Source of the DNA: Rhodobacterales bacterium
GTDB taxonomy: Bacteria; Pseudomonadota; Alphaproteobacteria; Rhodobacterales; Rhodobacteraceae
Assembly: GCA_025362795.1 (NCBI GenBank)
Contig: JANYFE010000013.1
Location: 1 to 38,948 of the forward strand
Direction of reading: 5' to 3'
Length of the DNA: 38,948 nt
Shown here: positions 9,866 to 18,607 of the stretch, one piece after another
How the letters are laid out: every line of letters starts with the position of its first letter
Numbering within the stretch: the first letter of the stretch is position 1
The notes under the pieces: generated by a model
Database searches by the model: none
Told to the model about the DNA's origin: nothing
Seen by the model: the letters and a program-made list of their open reading frames with translations, nothing else
Made by a program: the position numbers and the translations under genes

Positions 9866-10224
9866 GGCCGGTCACGCCTAAACTGAATGGTGCGGGGGGC
9901 CGGGTCAGTCAAAGGTGCATAAAGAATGCTGACCGCGATGGCGGTGTCTTCGGCGGTCACTTCCACCTCGCGGATATCGACCAGCCCGGCCAGATGCTGG
10001 GCAAGGGCGCCGTGGATGGCGACCTGCAAGGCGGCGCTGAGGGCGTCGTTCATGCCTTCGAACAGCAGTTCGGTGACGGGCGTGCCAAGGTCGGGCCGCA
10101 TCACCCGTTCGCCGGGAATGGTGTAAAGCAGCATCTCGACCAGTTCGCGCAGGCGCGTCTCTGCGTCGGGGATGCGAGCGCGGCCGGTGTTGGCAAAGCC
10201 GAAGGGGAAACCCATGGTTGTCAT
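9862..10224 (-). CDS. GpW/gp25-family baseplate wedge protein (Afp9-like)
   Basis: The protein is 120 aa. I chose the ATG at 10224 because it overlaps the upstream PAAR-like stop by 4 nt and gives the family's normal length. The motif YTIPGERVMRPDLGT followed by LLFEG is the hallmark of gp25-like lysozyme-fold wedge proteins, which link sheath initiation to the baseplate. The C-terminal part (VDIREVEVTAED..AIAVSILY) completes the fold. Together with the J-like proteins it forms the conserved core of contractile baseplates. Confidence 0.88.
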   Translation of the reverse strand: MTTMGFPFGFANTGRARIPDAETRLRELVEMLLYTIPGERVMRPDLGTPVTELLFEGMNDALSAALQVAIHGALAQHLAGLVDIREVEVTAEDTAIAVSILYAPLTDPAPRTIQFRRDRP

Positions 10225-10556
10225 AGTCCGACCACCCTTGTCTGACAGGACGCGATGATGGCGGGGCCGGCCGGGATCTGATCCGCCGACAGGCACAGAT
10301 GCGGACCGGGCACCGTCAGGGCGGGGGTGCCGTTGATGGCGACCCGGGCGGCGGGGGCCAGCCACTGCGCCTTGACGCAGGGCTGCGGTTTGGGGCCGAT
10401 GGTGAAGGCGCATCCGGCAAACATCCCGACATCGGCCATCGTGGCGACCGGCATGCCCGAGACCATGACCCGGACATTGGTGCTGATCAGTTGCATCTGC
10501 CCCATTCCGTGGGGGCAGGTTCCGACCGCGCCGACATGCAAAAGGGGACCAGCCAT
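10221..10556 (-). CDS. PAAR-like spike tip protein (Afp10-like)
   Basis: The protein is 111 aa with repeated beta turns and scattered Cys/His (TCPHGMG, GCAF, QPC, HLC), ending in a short tail. The segment VMVSGMPVATMADVG resembles PAAR/DUF4280-type repeats, which form a small metal-binding cone at the tip of the VgrG/gp5 spike. It sits directly after the spike gene (gap 7 nt) and before gp25 (4-nt overlap), the position of Afp10. The family call rests on motif style and position. I did not identify exact zinc ligands. Confidence 0.75.
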   Translation of the reverse strand: MAGPLLHVGAVGTCPHGMGQMQLISTNVRVMVSGMPVATMADVGMFAGCAFTIGPKPQPCVKAQWLAPAARVAINGTPALTVPGPHLCLSADQIPAGPAIIASCQTRVVGL

Positions 10557-10563
10557 CGCGCCC

Positions 10564-11076
10564 TCACGTCACGGTCAGAGCGCCGCCATTGACGATGACG
10601 GACGGGCCGATCATCGAAATGGTGGCACCCTTGCCATTGGAAATCAGTATGCCCGCCTCGCCCACCGAGATCATCGCGCCGGTCAGGGTCTTGATCAGCA
10701 CGTTCATCGCCGGATTGTCCGACAGCATCAGCGTGACCTGACCCACGGTCTGCATGACGATGTTGGGCGTGGCGGGGGTGGCACCGGCCATCACCATCAG
10801 CGGCATCTCTGCCGGGCTTTCGTAAAAGCCGCCGGACCAGATCGGGTAATCGGGATCGCCCGCCTCGAACTCGATCCAGACGGTGGCGCGGATCGGCGGG
10901 ATGGTGACCAGCCCGGCCTGAATTGCCGCCATCTGGAACGAAGGCAAGGCCCAGGTCGAGGGGAACAGGCCAAAGCGGTCGGCCAGTTGCACCATCACCC
11001 GGCCGCGATTTTCGGGGTCCAGATTGTTCAGCACCGCGGCGCGGTATTTGCCGTAATATTTGGGGCCGTCGTTCAT
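10564..11076 (-). CDS. gpV/gp5-like spike protein (OB-fold plus beta-helix)
   Basis: The protein is 170 aa. The ATG at 11076 overlaps the hub stop by 4 nt. The N-terminus (KYYGKYRAAVLNNLDPENRGRV) and following strands match the OB-fold of phage baseplate assembly protein V and VgrG/gp5. WIEFEAGDPDYPIWSGGFY is the usual strand-loop of that fold. The rest is short alternating strands (VTLMLSDNPAMNVLIKTL, GATISMIGPSVIVNGGALTV), which suit a trimeric beta-helix needle. In Afp the hub and spike are one protein (Afp8); here they are two genes. The PAAR-like gene follows immediately. Confidence 0.82.
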   Translation of the reverse strand: MNDGPKYYGKYRAAVLNNLDPENRGRVMVQLADRFGLFPSTWALPSFQMAAIQAGLVTIPPIRATVWIEFEAGDPDYPIWSGGFYESPAEMPLMVMAGATPATPNIVMQTVGQVTLMLSDNPAMNVLIKTLTGAMISVGEAGILISNGKGATISMIGPSVIVNGGALTVT

Positions 11077-12197
11077 ACTGGCACCTTCTGGGTTTGCGAG
11101 ACGAGGCCATCGCGCGACATCTGGAAACTTTGCTTCCAGCTGCCGCGCGACAGGGTGTTGGAGACGCTTTTGACGAACCACATGCCGTCATAGGCCAGCC
11201 CCGCGCCGCGCACGCCGACCAGACTGCCGGCCTTGAGCGCAGTGCCGTAGACGCCGACGTTCAGCGTGCCTGACGCGTTGACCGGATCGGACCCGCCGCG
11301 CCCGGCGATCAGGCGTTTCAGCACATCGGCCACGCCGAAGCGGCCGTTTTCGATCTGACGCAATTTGGCCGGGATGAACGGGCGGGCGGACAGCGGTGGT
11401 TTGAGGATCGCAATATCGGGCACCGGCACCGGGATATCGACCTTGGCAATCGGGATATGGACAAAAGTGTAGGGCATGATGGCGTTGTTGGCGTCGAACG
11501 AGAACGACAGGCCTTCGACATTGGTGGCACGGTCGAAGTCGATCGACAGCGCCGGTTGCGGCAGGCCGATGCGAACGGCCGGGCCAAAGTAGGCGGTGCT
11601 GACCCCCGGCACCGGGCCGGGCTGGACGCAGAACACATAGCCCGCACTTTTGGCCTGTTGCTCGATATAGGCGAGGTCGGTGCCTTGATGGGTTTTCCAC
11701 CCCGTCGTGGGCAGCAGGATGTCTTCGGAAATCGGCGGTATGACCAGCGGCACCACGCCAAAGGCAGCATATTTGGCCAGGATCAGCATGATCTGGGCAA
11801 AGACCGGCATGGCGGGATAGGGAATGCCGGTCAGTTCGACCAGATCCATATAGGCGGACAGATCCTCGCCGGTCACGGTCAGCTTGGCGGTGCCGGGGTC
11901 GGTGGCGGCGACAAGATCCTGCCGCATGATCGGGCCATCGGCCAACACTTGCGTCACGCCATTGATCGTGGCCGACAGGATGACGCGGTTGAGCGGATCA
12001 AAGTAGCCATCGGGCAGCAGGCTGCGGGCGATTTCAGAGGTTTTGGAGAATTTGAACGACAATTGGAAGCCCGATTTGGAGCCGACGGCAGAGGTGGCCT
12101 GCACGCTTTCCAAAGCGTCAATGACCGACTTTCTGGCCCGCACCGGAATGCCGGGGCCGATCATCAGTTGCAGGGTAACGCCCTTAAGACTCGTCAT
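11073..12197 (-). CDS. Phage late control D / gp27-like baseplate hub
   Basis: The protein is 374 aa. The ATG at 12197 gives a plausible start, MTSLKGVTLQLMIGPG, with a 14-nt overlap into the LysM gene. Features of gpD/VgrG-N hubs include FKFSKTSEIARSLLPDGYFDP..VILSATING, a tandem beta-barrel layout, and KTHQGTDLAYIEQQAKSAGYVFCVQPG, which is the common 'read the file at the receptor' segment of gpD. It forms the trimeric hub connecting tube and spike. Together with the next gene it corresponds to a split Afp8/VgrG. Confidence 0.8.
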   Translation of the reverse strand: MTSLKGVTLQLMIGPGIPVRARKSVIDALESVQATSAVGSKSGFQLSFKFSKTSEIARSLLPDGYFDPLNRVILSATINGVTQVLADGPIMRQDLVAATDPGTAKLTVTGEDLSAYMDLVELTGIPYPAMPVFAQIMLILAKYAAFGVVPLVIPPISEDILLPTTGWKTHQGTDLAYIEQQAKSAGYVFCVQPGPVPGVSTAYFGPAVRIGLPQPALSIDFDRATNVEGLSFSFDANNAIMPYTFVHIPIAKVDIPVPVPDIAILKPPLSARPFIPAKLRQIENGRFGVADVLKRLIAGRGGSDPVNASGTLNVGVYGTALKAGSLVGVRGAGLAYDGMWFVKSVSNTLSRGSWKQSFQMSRDGLVSQTQKVPV

Positions 12198-12504
12198 GGC
12201 CCGAAATCTCCAATGGCAGGGGGATGACAAGGGTGGCATCGGCGGTGGCGGTGGCGTCGGGCGGCCAGAACACGAGGTTGGCGTCGCAAATCCGCCAGTA
12301 CTGTTCTGGGTCGCCGTAAAAGCTGTTGGCGACATCGTCGATGCGGCGGTCGCGGTCGTGGTGATACAGCGCCAGTGGCTTGAACTGTTCGGGCCGGGGC
12401 AGCAGGCGGCGGGCGGAATAGCTGATCTCGCGGCCATCCTGGGTGCGGTAGATCAGCACCGGGGTTGCGGCATAGCGGCTGTTGGGTTTGTAATCGCTGG
12501 CCAT
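12184..12504 (-). CDS. LysM / tail X-like baseplate protein
   Basis: The protein is 106 aa from the ATG at 12504, whose A is the first base of a TGATG junction with the upstream gene. A GTG one codon earlier is the alternative. Residues about 45-105 contain DRRIDDVANSFYGDPEQYWRICDAN followed by a short proline-containing tail, the LysM-like pattern seen in gp53/tail protein X and the C-terminal part of Afp7. It probably stabilises the hub-wedge interface. Keeping it as a separate gene next to the Afp7-N-like gene is consistent with a split Afp7. Confidence 0.78.
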   Translation of the reverse strand: MASDYKPNSRYAATPVLIYRTQDGREISYSARRLLPRPEQFKPLALYHHDRDRRIDDVANSFYGDPEQYWRICDANLVFWPPDATATADATLVIPLPLEISGHDES

Positions 12505-13157
12505 CACGGCAGTCCTTTCAGGCCAAAGGCGGTCAGGAGGGCGGGTTGCCGCCGGGCGATCTGTTCCTTGCTGGCAAGGGCGGCCATCGCAAAGCCGGCA
12601 CCCCGGCTGCCCGGCGCCAGATCATCGACCGACAACACCCGCAGCGTCATCGACACTTTGGCGCGGATCGGGTTGAGGTTGGTGTCGAACGCCTCTTCCA
12701 GAATGGCGAAGTCCTGGATGCGGACCGGCAGCACCCGTTTGGCGCCCCAGACAAACAGCACAAGGGGCGAGGGCAGCGGCAAAATCTCGATCGTGCCGGA
12801 GGCGGCCAGGCTTTCGGCGATCTGCAGCGCGGCGGAGGTTGGCGAGATCACGGTTTCCAGTGCGGCCAGTTCGGGCAGGATGCCGGAGGCCAAGGTGTCA
12901 GGATTGCTGCCGGGCTTTTCCAGCTGATCGGCCGCGTCAATTTCCGCGTCGAATTTGATCGTCTCTGCCGGGGGGCCTTTGAGCCGGGTCGCTTCCAGTC
13001 GGTCGCCGGCATCGGTTGCGGCCCCGCGCGGGGTCAGGGTGCGTGACAGCGTGTCGGGGTTGTATTGCAGGGTGATGACCCGGATCACGGCCTTGCCATC
13101 GGAATCCATGATGACCAATCCGCCACGCAGGTTTCTGGGGGTGAAGGGTCCGGTCAT
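12504..13157 (-). CDS. Contractile injection system tube protein (Afp7 N-terminal-like)
   Basis: The protein is 217 aa. The N-terminal half has VIRVITLQYNPDTLSRTLTP, the start motif of the 'CIS tube protein' family. LKGPPAETIKFDAEIDAADQLE and the later VLPVRIQDFAILEEAFDTNLNPIRAKVSMTL follow, as expected for the LysM-partner tube-initiator proteins. It likely sits between hub and tube, setting the first ring. The gene starts 1 nt after the DUF4157 stop (TAG at 13159-13161) and is followed by the LysM gene. The family assignment is from motif recall. Confidence 0.8.
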   Translation of the reverse strand: MTGPFTPRNLRGGLVIMDSDGKAVIRVITLQYNPDTLSRTLTPRGAATDAGDRLEATRLKGPPAETIKFDAEIDAADQLEKPGSNPDTLASGILPELAALETVISPTSAALQIAESLAASGTIEILPLPSPLVLFVWGAKRVLPVRIQDFAILEEAFDTNLNPIRAKVSMTLRVLSVDDLAPGSRGAGFAMAALASKEQIARRQPALLTAFGLKGLP

Positions 13158-13158
13158 C

Positions 13159-16100
13159 CTAAGCCCCCAAGGCCGCGGCGGCGGATTGCGCGGTCTTTTT
13201 GATCATCGCAATCGGGTCGATGCCTTTCGGTTCGATCTTGATGTCGTTGAGGTCCGGCCATTTCACGCCGGTCTTGGTTGAATAGCCGAGTTTGGCCAGG
13301 GTCAGCGTCATCTGCTGGCCGACGTCGTAGGTGTAGTTCTTGATCGTCCAGTCGAAATCCTTGGAGGCGAGGCCAGCGAGAGCCTCGACATGGGCGTAAA
13401 ACTTGATGCCAAGGCCGAGGGATAGGCCGCCGGTCAATTCGACCTTGCCTTCGAATTCAAAGTCACCGTTGGCATATTGCGCGACGACCGGGATCGCGGC
13501 CTTGAGTTTCAAGTCAATGCCGGGTTCCAACCGGATGCCGCCATGCACCTTGGCGGCAAGGCCACCCAGAACGGCGATGCCAAGACCGGCCTCCAGAATG
13601 CCGGTCAGGCCGACATGGGCGGGCACTTCGAAGGTGGAGGTGAACTTGAGCTGGGCGTTCTTGTCATCCTCGAACGGGTCGAACGAGCCTTCGATGACGG
13701 TGTTGACGATCTGGCCCGGCCCGATGCCATAGCTGAACTTCACGCCGGCCCCCAGATGCACCATCGGATCGGCAAGGCCGGGGAAGGGGCCGGGGATGAT
13801 GAAATCCAGGTTCAGCTTGATCAGATCGCGCTCGCCCCCGCTTTGCGCGAAAAGGACAATCGGTTTGGTCAGTTCGATCTTGCCCATGAGGGTGATCTTG
13901 CCCTCGGGCGACAGTTTCACGCCGACCGTCGGCTTGATCTTGTCATTGATCTGGTAGGACACGCTGCCCTCGCCCCAGATCACGCCCTTTTCGTTGACAT
14001 GGATGTCCAGCGCACCATCGACTTTGGGGGTTTTGACGGCGAGTTTGCCGCCGCCGAAAATCTTGCCGTCCTCCTCGCCCTTTTTCAGATAGGTCACGGC
14101 CAGTTCGCCGGTGATGTTGGTGCCGGCGCGGGTGTAAGTGACGGGAACCTTGCCGGTGCCCAAGAGCGTGGTGCCGTCATAGGTGAACCCCAGCGTCACC
14201 TTGTCGACCAGCTTGATCGGTTTTTCCCAGACCAGTTGGCCGGTATAGACCAGCGCACCACCGCGGTATTTCGCGTCGATCCGCAAGTCTTTGCCGCTGC
14301 CGATGTCAAAGTTGATGCCGCCATCGGCATAGAAGTCGGTGCCGGATGGGGTGGAGTTGAAGCCGAATGTCACCTGCGCCTGTTTCACGCGGGGGATTTT
14401 GGAGGTGGAGGCCGTAACCTGCCCGGACCAGCCGTCGATCTGGCTGTAGCGGACCTTGCCGCGGGCGTCGGTGACGCCGGGAATGTTCACGCCGGTCAGA
14501 TCGCCGGTGGCGACGAAGGTGGTGCCGTCCAGTCCGGCGGTCACTTTGCCCAGAACGTAGGGTTTGCCCTTTGGCCCGACTTCGAAAGCGAAGGTGCCAG
14601 AGGGGCGAAACTCTGGTGCGAGTTTCATTTGCAGCGCGGCTTCGGTGACGCGCAGGCCCTGAAACGGTGGTTGGAAGTTTTCGGGGCCAAGGTCGGCGAT
14701 CAGGCTGAGTTCGCTGCCTTGCAGTTTCACGCCGATTTCCTTGAGGAATTTGAGCGAGGGGGTAATGCTGCCAATGGCGGTCAGCCCGCCTTTTTCATCC
14801 AGCCCGAATTTGGTGAACCGGCCGGGGCTGAGATAGGGGAAGATGAATTTGTAGTCGGATTTTTCGGGAAAACTGAGGCTGCGGGTCGGCAGTGCCGGGG
14901 TCGTCGAGGGCGTCGCGGCGGCCTCTGCGGGGGCGGTGGTTTCGGTGGCGGTGATCTTGATGCTCTGGCCCGGTGATGGCACCACCGCGCTGAGGCGTTT
15001 GGGATTGATATCGGCCTCGATCACCTCGGTTATCGCGGGCGTCGCCCCCGACCGGCTGTAGGACTGCAAATCCAGCGTCGGGATCAGGGCGCGGGCCAGA
15101 TCGTTGCTGCCGTTGTTGGCAATGTCGGTCTTGCCCTTGCCGATGAAGATATCGACGCTGGCACCGCCGGACAGAAGCTTGGTCTTGGTGCCGGTCATCG
15201 CCGCATCCGACAACGAGCCTTTCAGCGCAGTGCCGCCCTTGAGCAGTTCCTCGATCCGGGTGATGCCATCCTTGGCGCCGCCATCAGGGTAGACGATCGT
15301 GGCAAAGCGGATCTGGACCGTTTTGATCTTGGTATCCGCCAGTTCGGACAGAATTTGGTTCGCGGTCGCCACGATCTTGGCGTTCAGGGCCGATCCGGCG
15401 GTCTGGTTTTCGGGCGCGTTCAAAAGCTGCATGTTGTCGGGCACCGATTGGCCCTGAACCTGCTTTTCCGCGATGTGGTCGACGTTGGCGTCGGTCGCCC
15501 TGCTGCCGGTACCGGTCAGGTGGCCCTGGGCGAACACTTTGGCCAGCTTGTCCAGGTGATCGCCGGTTGGCTCTTTCACGCCATCCGGGGTCTTGCGATA
15601 GGCTGCCAGTTTGGCGGACAGTTGCGGCAAAGACGAATAGCCGTAATTGCTGAGCCAGGCACCGGTGTAGAATTTGGTTTCGACGTCGGTTTCCTTGACC
15701 AGTTTGCCGGTCTTGCCGGCAACGACCGGTGCGGTGAAAACAAGGCTTTTTGCGGCACCGCGTTTGGCCATCACCGCATTGGTGCTGGAGGCCGGGCCTT
15801 TGGGGAGGTCGGAGGCGAAGGTCGACAGTGCCACGACGATTTGCTTGCCGGATTTGCTGGTGTTCTGTTCGCTGACCGCGGTGACGTTCGGGACAGCGGC
15901 GAGTTTGGCCAGAAGGGCAGGTTGCGGCGCGTCTTCGGCGGGGGCGCTGGGGCCGGGGCCGGTGTCGCTGGAAAACGTGTCGGGGGCGCGGGACAGGCGC
16001 GGGGTGCCAAGGGTGGTCAGAGGCGTGGCGGGCTGGTGGTGCAGGACCGCCCCGGCAGCACGGTCGGCCTCTGCCTCCAGCGCAGGATCGTCGCCGGATT

Positions 16101-16515
16101 GCAGGCCATCCAGCCCGCGGCGCTGTAGCCCGGCCTGTTGGACGGTGTGGGCCAGTTCGTGGGCCAGAAGGTGCTGACCGGACGGCTGATCCGGCTGATA
16201 GCGACCTGCGCCAAAGACGACATGATCGCCAACGGTATAGGCTGCGGCCTGCGCGGCGCGGGCGGAATCGTGGGCGCGGGCGTCGTCGTGGACCCGGACG
16301 GCGGAAAAGTCGCGGCCAAACTGGTTCTCCATCGGGCCGCGCACATCAGCCCCAAGGGCGGCGCCGCCGGAGGAGATTGTGTCGGTGACATGCTGACCCA
16401 GCGTCGGGGTGCCGCTGCCCTGACGCTGGACAAAGACGCTGCGGCTGGCGTGATCCGACCGCGCCGGGGTTTGGCCGGGACCAGGGGGCAACATCTGGGT
16501 TTGTGCGCCGGTCAT
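13159..16515 (-). CDS. DUF4157 eCIS-associated protein with HNH-like centre, candidate cargo
   Basis: The protein is 1118 aa from the ATG at 16515 (ATGA overlap with the upstream gene). Residues about 55-155 form the eCIS-core DUF4157 domain, with HELAH at 119-123 and a downstream ALEAEADRAA near 145-154. DUF4157 is typical of proteins encoded beside eCIS, many of them effectors. Residues 341-380 contain D346-H347-I, then N361-M-Q-L-L and N370, an HNH-like arrangement known from polymorphic toxins. From ~480 to the end is a long beta-rich region with repeated TGELAVTYLK-type strands and no recognisable domain. I infer a delivered protein, possibly a nuclease. It could also be a structural or adaptor component. 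No immunity gene is visible next to it. Confidence 0.75.
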   Translation of the reverse strand: MTGAQTQMLPPGPGQTPARSDHASRSVFVQRQGSGTPTLGQHVTDTISSGGAALGADVRGPMENQFGRDFSAVRVHDDARAHDSARAAQAAAYTVGDHVVFGAGRYQPDQPSGQHLLAHELAHTVQQAGLQRRGLDGLQSGDDPALEAEADRAAGAVLHHQPATPLTTLGTPRLSRAPDTFSSDTGPGPSAPAEDAPQPALLAKLAAVPNVTAVSEQNTSKSGKQIVVALSTFASDLPKGPASSTNAVMAKRGAAKSLVFTAPVVAGKTGKLVKETDVETKFYTGAWLSNYGYSSLPQLSAKLAAYRKTPDGVKEPTGDHLDKLAKVFAQGHLTGTGSRATDANVDHIAEKQVQGQSVPDNMQLLNAPENQTAGSALNAKIVATANQILSELADTKIKTVQIRFATIVYPDGGAKDGITRIEELLKGGTALKGSLSDAAMTGTKTKLLSGGASVDIFIGKGKTDIANNGSNDLARALIPTLDLQSYSRSGATPAITEVIEADINPKRLSAVVPSPGQSIKITATETTAPAEAAATPSTTPALPTRSLSFPEKSDYKFIFPYLSPGRFTKFGLDEKGGLTAIGSITPSLKFLKEIGVKLQGSELSLIADLGPENFQPPFQGLRVTEAALQMKLAPEFRPSGTFAFEVGPKGKPYVLGKVTAGLDGTTFVATGDLTGVNIPGVTDARGKVRYSQIDGWSGQVTASTSKIPRVKQAQVTFGFNSTPSGTDFYADGGINFDIGSGKDLRIDAKYRGGALVYTGQLVWEKPIKLVDKVTLGFTYDGTTLLGTGKVPVTYTRAGTNITGELAVTYLKKGEEDGKIFGGGKLAVKTPKVDGALDIHVNEKGVIWGEGSVSYQINDKIKPTVGVKLSPEGKITLMGKIELTKPIVLFAQSGGERDLIKLNLDFIIPGPFPGLADPMVHLGAGVKFSYGIGPGQIVNTVIEGSFDPFEDDKNAQLKFTSTFEVPAHVGLTGILEAGLGIAVLGGLAAKVHGGIRLEPGIDLKLKAAIPVVAQYANGDFEFEGKVELTGGLSLGLGIKFYAHVEALAGLASKDFDWTIKNYTYDVGQQMTLTLAKLGYSTKTGVKWPDLNDIKIEPKGIDPIAMIKKTAQSAAAALGA

Positions 16516-16775
16516 GGTGCGATGGCCTTGAGAATGGCCTGGGCAATCGGTGCGCCTGCCGCCTCGATCCGGCGTGGGGCCGGGATTGGCGGGCTTTTCA
16601 CCAGTGTTATCGGCGTCGTGTCGCGCGGCAGGCCTGCGGCCAGCGTGATTTCGGGCGCAAGGCGGATCAGTTCGCGTTCGACGGTATCCAAGAGGCGCCG
16701 GGCGTCGCGGCTGGGCAGGCCGCGCAGGCGCAGCGTGTCGATGACAATGCGGATCCTGGGCGGCGGGGCGGTCAT
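16512..16775 (-). CDS. Small conserved-looking eCIS operon protein of unknown function
   Basis: The protein is 87 aa from the ATG at 16775. It has ATGA overlaps with the ATPase stop upstream and the DUF4157 start downstream, so it is clearly translated as part of the operon. The sequence is a beta strand (PRIRIVIDTLRLRG), a helix with many Arg/Leu (SRDARRLLDTVERELIRL) and a Pro-rich tail. I do not recognise a named domain. Small proteins with an RLRG..DA..L...E pattern occur at this position in other eCIS loci (recollection, not checked). Its placement before the candidate cargo suggests an adaptor or chaperone, which is inference only. Confidence 0.7.
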   Translation of the reverse strand: MTAPPPRIRIVIDTLRLRGLPSRDARRLLDTVERELIRLAPEITLAAGLPRDTTPITLVKSPPIPAPRRIEAAGAPIAQAILKAIAP

Positions 16776-18607
16776 GCGAAGCCCCCGATGTCGAGTTCTG
16801 ACAAGGACCGGTCCAGTTTGCGGTATTCGCTGCGCAGGGCCTGCGCGATGTGATGGCGTTCGATGGCACCGCCGGCATCGGCGGCCAGAAACGCGGCGTT
16901 CAGCGCGATGTTGCGAATGGCCCCGCCGGTCAGGGAGAACCGGGCCAGCGCCTCTGGTTCCAGCGCCACAACCGGGGCGGCGGGCGGAAAGGCACGTCGC
17001 CACAGGTCGCAGCGTTCGGCAAAATCGGGCGCGGCAAAGCTGAGCGAGAACCGGAAGCGGCGCAGAAACGCGCTGTCGATGGCATGTTTCATGTTGGTGG
17101 TCAGGATCGCAAGACCGCGAAACGCCTCTAGCCGCTGCAGGAAATAGCCGATCTCGGCATTGGCATGGCGGTCGTGGGCGTCGGCCACGGCACCGCGCTG
17201 GCCCAGCAGGCCCTCGGCCTCGTCGATCAAGAGGACCGCGCCGCCGCGATCAAGATCGTCAAACAATCTGGCGGCAAGTTTCGGGGTTTCGCCCACCCAT
17301 TTCGATTGCAGCTGGCTGAAGTCGGCAATCACCAGCGGCAGGTCCAGAGCGTGGGCGATCACCTCTGCCGCCAGCGTCTTGCCGGTGCCGCTGGGGCCGG
17401 AAAACAGCGCGATTGCACCGCGGCCACGGGCGCCGTGCCGGCCGAAATTCCAGTCGCCAAAGACCGTGCCCGCGTGGCGGATCTGGCGCACGATGGCCTG
17501 CAATTCGCCCTGGAGTTCGGGCGTCACAACCAGATCATCAAACGTGGCTTTGGGTTCGACGATCCGTGCGAGCGCACCGGGTTCGGGCCAAGCGGCGCGG
17601 GCGGCGGCGGCCCAGAACAGGGCGGCGGCCTGTTTTGCCGACTTTGCCGCCTCGACCGGCTCGCGGATGGCGGCGGCGGTTTGGGCGATGGCGGTGGCAT
17701 CCAAGGTGAAATGGGCGGCGGCCCGTTCGACCGAGCCGTTGAGCCGTCTGGCGGCCTTGGCACCCAGAGCCAGTTTCCACTGGCTGGTGGCATCACCCGG
17801 CGCAAAGCTGTGCCGTTCCAGCCGGTGCGTCGGGCGGCGCAGACCCGTCGGCGTGGTATCACCCAGCAGAACGACATGGGCGGCAAGCCCGTCCAGGAGG
17901 GCGGACAGCGCCTCTTGCGCGGGCGGATCGGCGGGCGCTTCGGCAATCAGCGCGGCGGGTCGCAATGCGCTGTCGCGTTCAAACAGTCGTTGCAAATCGA
18001 CGAGGTGATCCGCCCGCGCGGCGAGGCGGGCAGTCTCGATCCGGAAGGGCCGCAGGCCAAGGCGGAGCAGGGAGGCTGCGACCCGGTCGACGCCAAGGCC
18101 GGTGGGTGCGATGATGACGGGCGAGGGGCCGGCGGGGGTCTGCAACGACAGCGCCTTGGCCCAGAGCGCGGTTTCGGCGGGTGCAGCGTCAGCCGGGGGA
18201 TGCAGCGGGGTAAACAGCGCCTCGACCGCCGCATCCAGCGCGAAAGTGCCGGTCATGGCATCCGTCACGGTGTCGGCCAGCCGCAACCGCAATTGGGCGC
18301 GGGGGGCGGGTGTGTCGGCGTGCAGGATGCGCCAGCGGCGCAAGGGCCCGGCAAACGACGTCGCCCGCCAGTCCGTGGCGGCCAAGAGTGTATTGGCCAG
18401 CCAGATCGGTACGCCCGTCGGCCCTGCGCCAGACAGAGCGGCAACAAGGTCGGCGATGGCCGGGTCGGTCTCGACCGCGAAGGTCAGCATCACGAGGCGG
18501 GTTTCAAAGGCATCCAGATCAAACGCGTCGCGCAGGCGTTGCAGCGCGAGGGGCGCTGGGGCATCTGCGGCGGCAATCAGGGCGGCGTGGGGGGCTGGCA
18601 GGGTCAT
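16772..18607 (-). CDS. AAA+ ATPase of the eCIS (Afp15-like)
   Basis: The protein is 611 aa from the ATG at 18607, which overlaps the DUF4255 stop by 4 nt. Open reading continues far upstream but through the neighbouring gene. The C-terminal AAA+ domain has Walker A GPSGTGKT (404-411), Walker B AVLLIDEAE (457-465), a sensor-like TTN at 503-505 and Arg residues at 516-517. Residues about 165-181 (IIAPTGLGVDRVAASLL) look like a degenerate first nucleotide-binding site, a known feature of the CDC48-like ATPases of eCIS. Afp15-family ATPases are universal in eCIS and absent from phages and R-type pyocins; they are needed for particle assembly or cargo loading. Confidence 0.92.
   Translation of the reverse strand: MTLPAPHAALIAAADAPAPLALQRLRDAFDLDAFETRLVMLTFAVETDPAIADLVAALSGAGPTGVPIWLANTLLAATDWRATSFAGPLRRWRILHADTPAPRAQLRLRLADTVTDAMTGTFALDAAVEALFTPLHPPADAAPAETALWAKALSLQTPAGPSPVIIAPTGLGVDRVAASLLRLGLRPFRIETARLAARADHLVDLQRLFERDSALRPAALIAEAPADPPAQEALSALLDGLAAHVVLLGDTTPTGLRRPTHRLERHSFAPGDATSQWKLALGAKAARRLNGSVERAAAHFTLDATAIAQTAAAIREPVEAAKSAKQAAALFWAAAARAAWPEPGALARIVEPKATFDDLVVTPELQGELQAIVRQIRHAGTVFGDWNFGRHGARGRGAIALFSGPSGTGKTLAAEVIAHALDLPLVIADFSQLQSKWVGETPKLAARLFDDLDRGGAVLLIDEAEGLLGQRGAVADAHDRHANAEIGYFLQRLEAFRGLAILTTNMKHAIDSAFLRRFRFSLSFAAPDFAERCDLWRRAFPPAAPVVALEPEALARFSLTGGAIRNIALNAAFLAADAGGAIERHHIAQALRSEYRKLDRSLSELDIGGFA

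Noticed and set aside
13477-14976. Plus-strand open frame of 499 codons opposite the DUF4157 gene
   Set aside because: It is the complement of repeated beta strands, with no motifs and no ribosome site.
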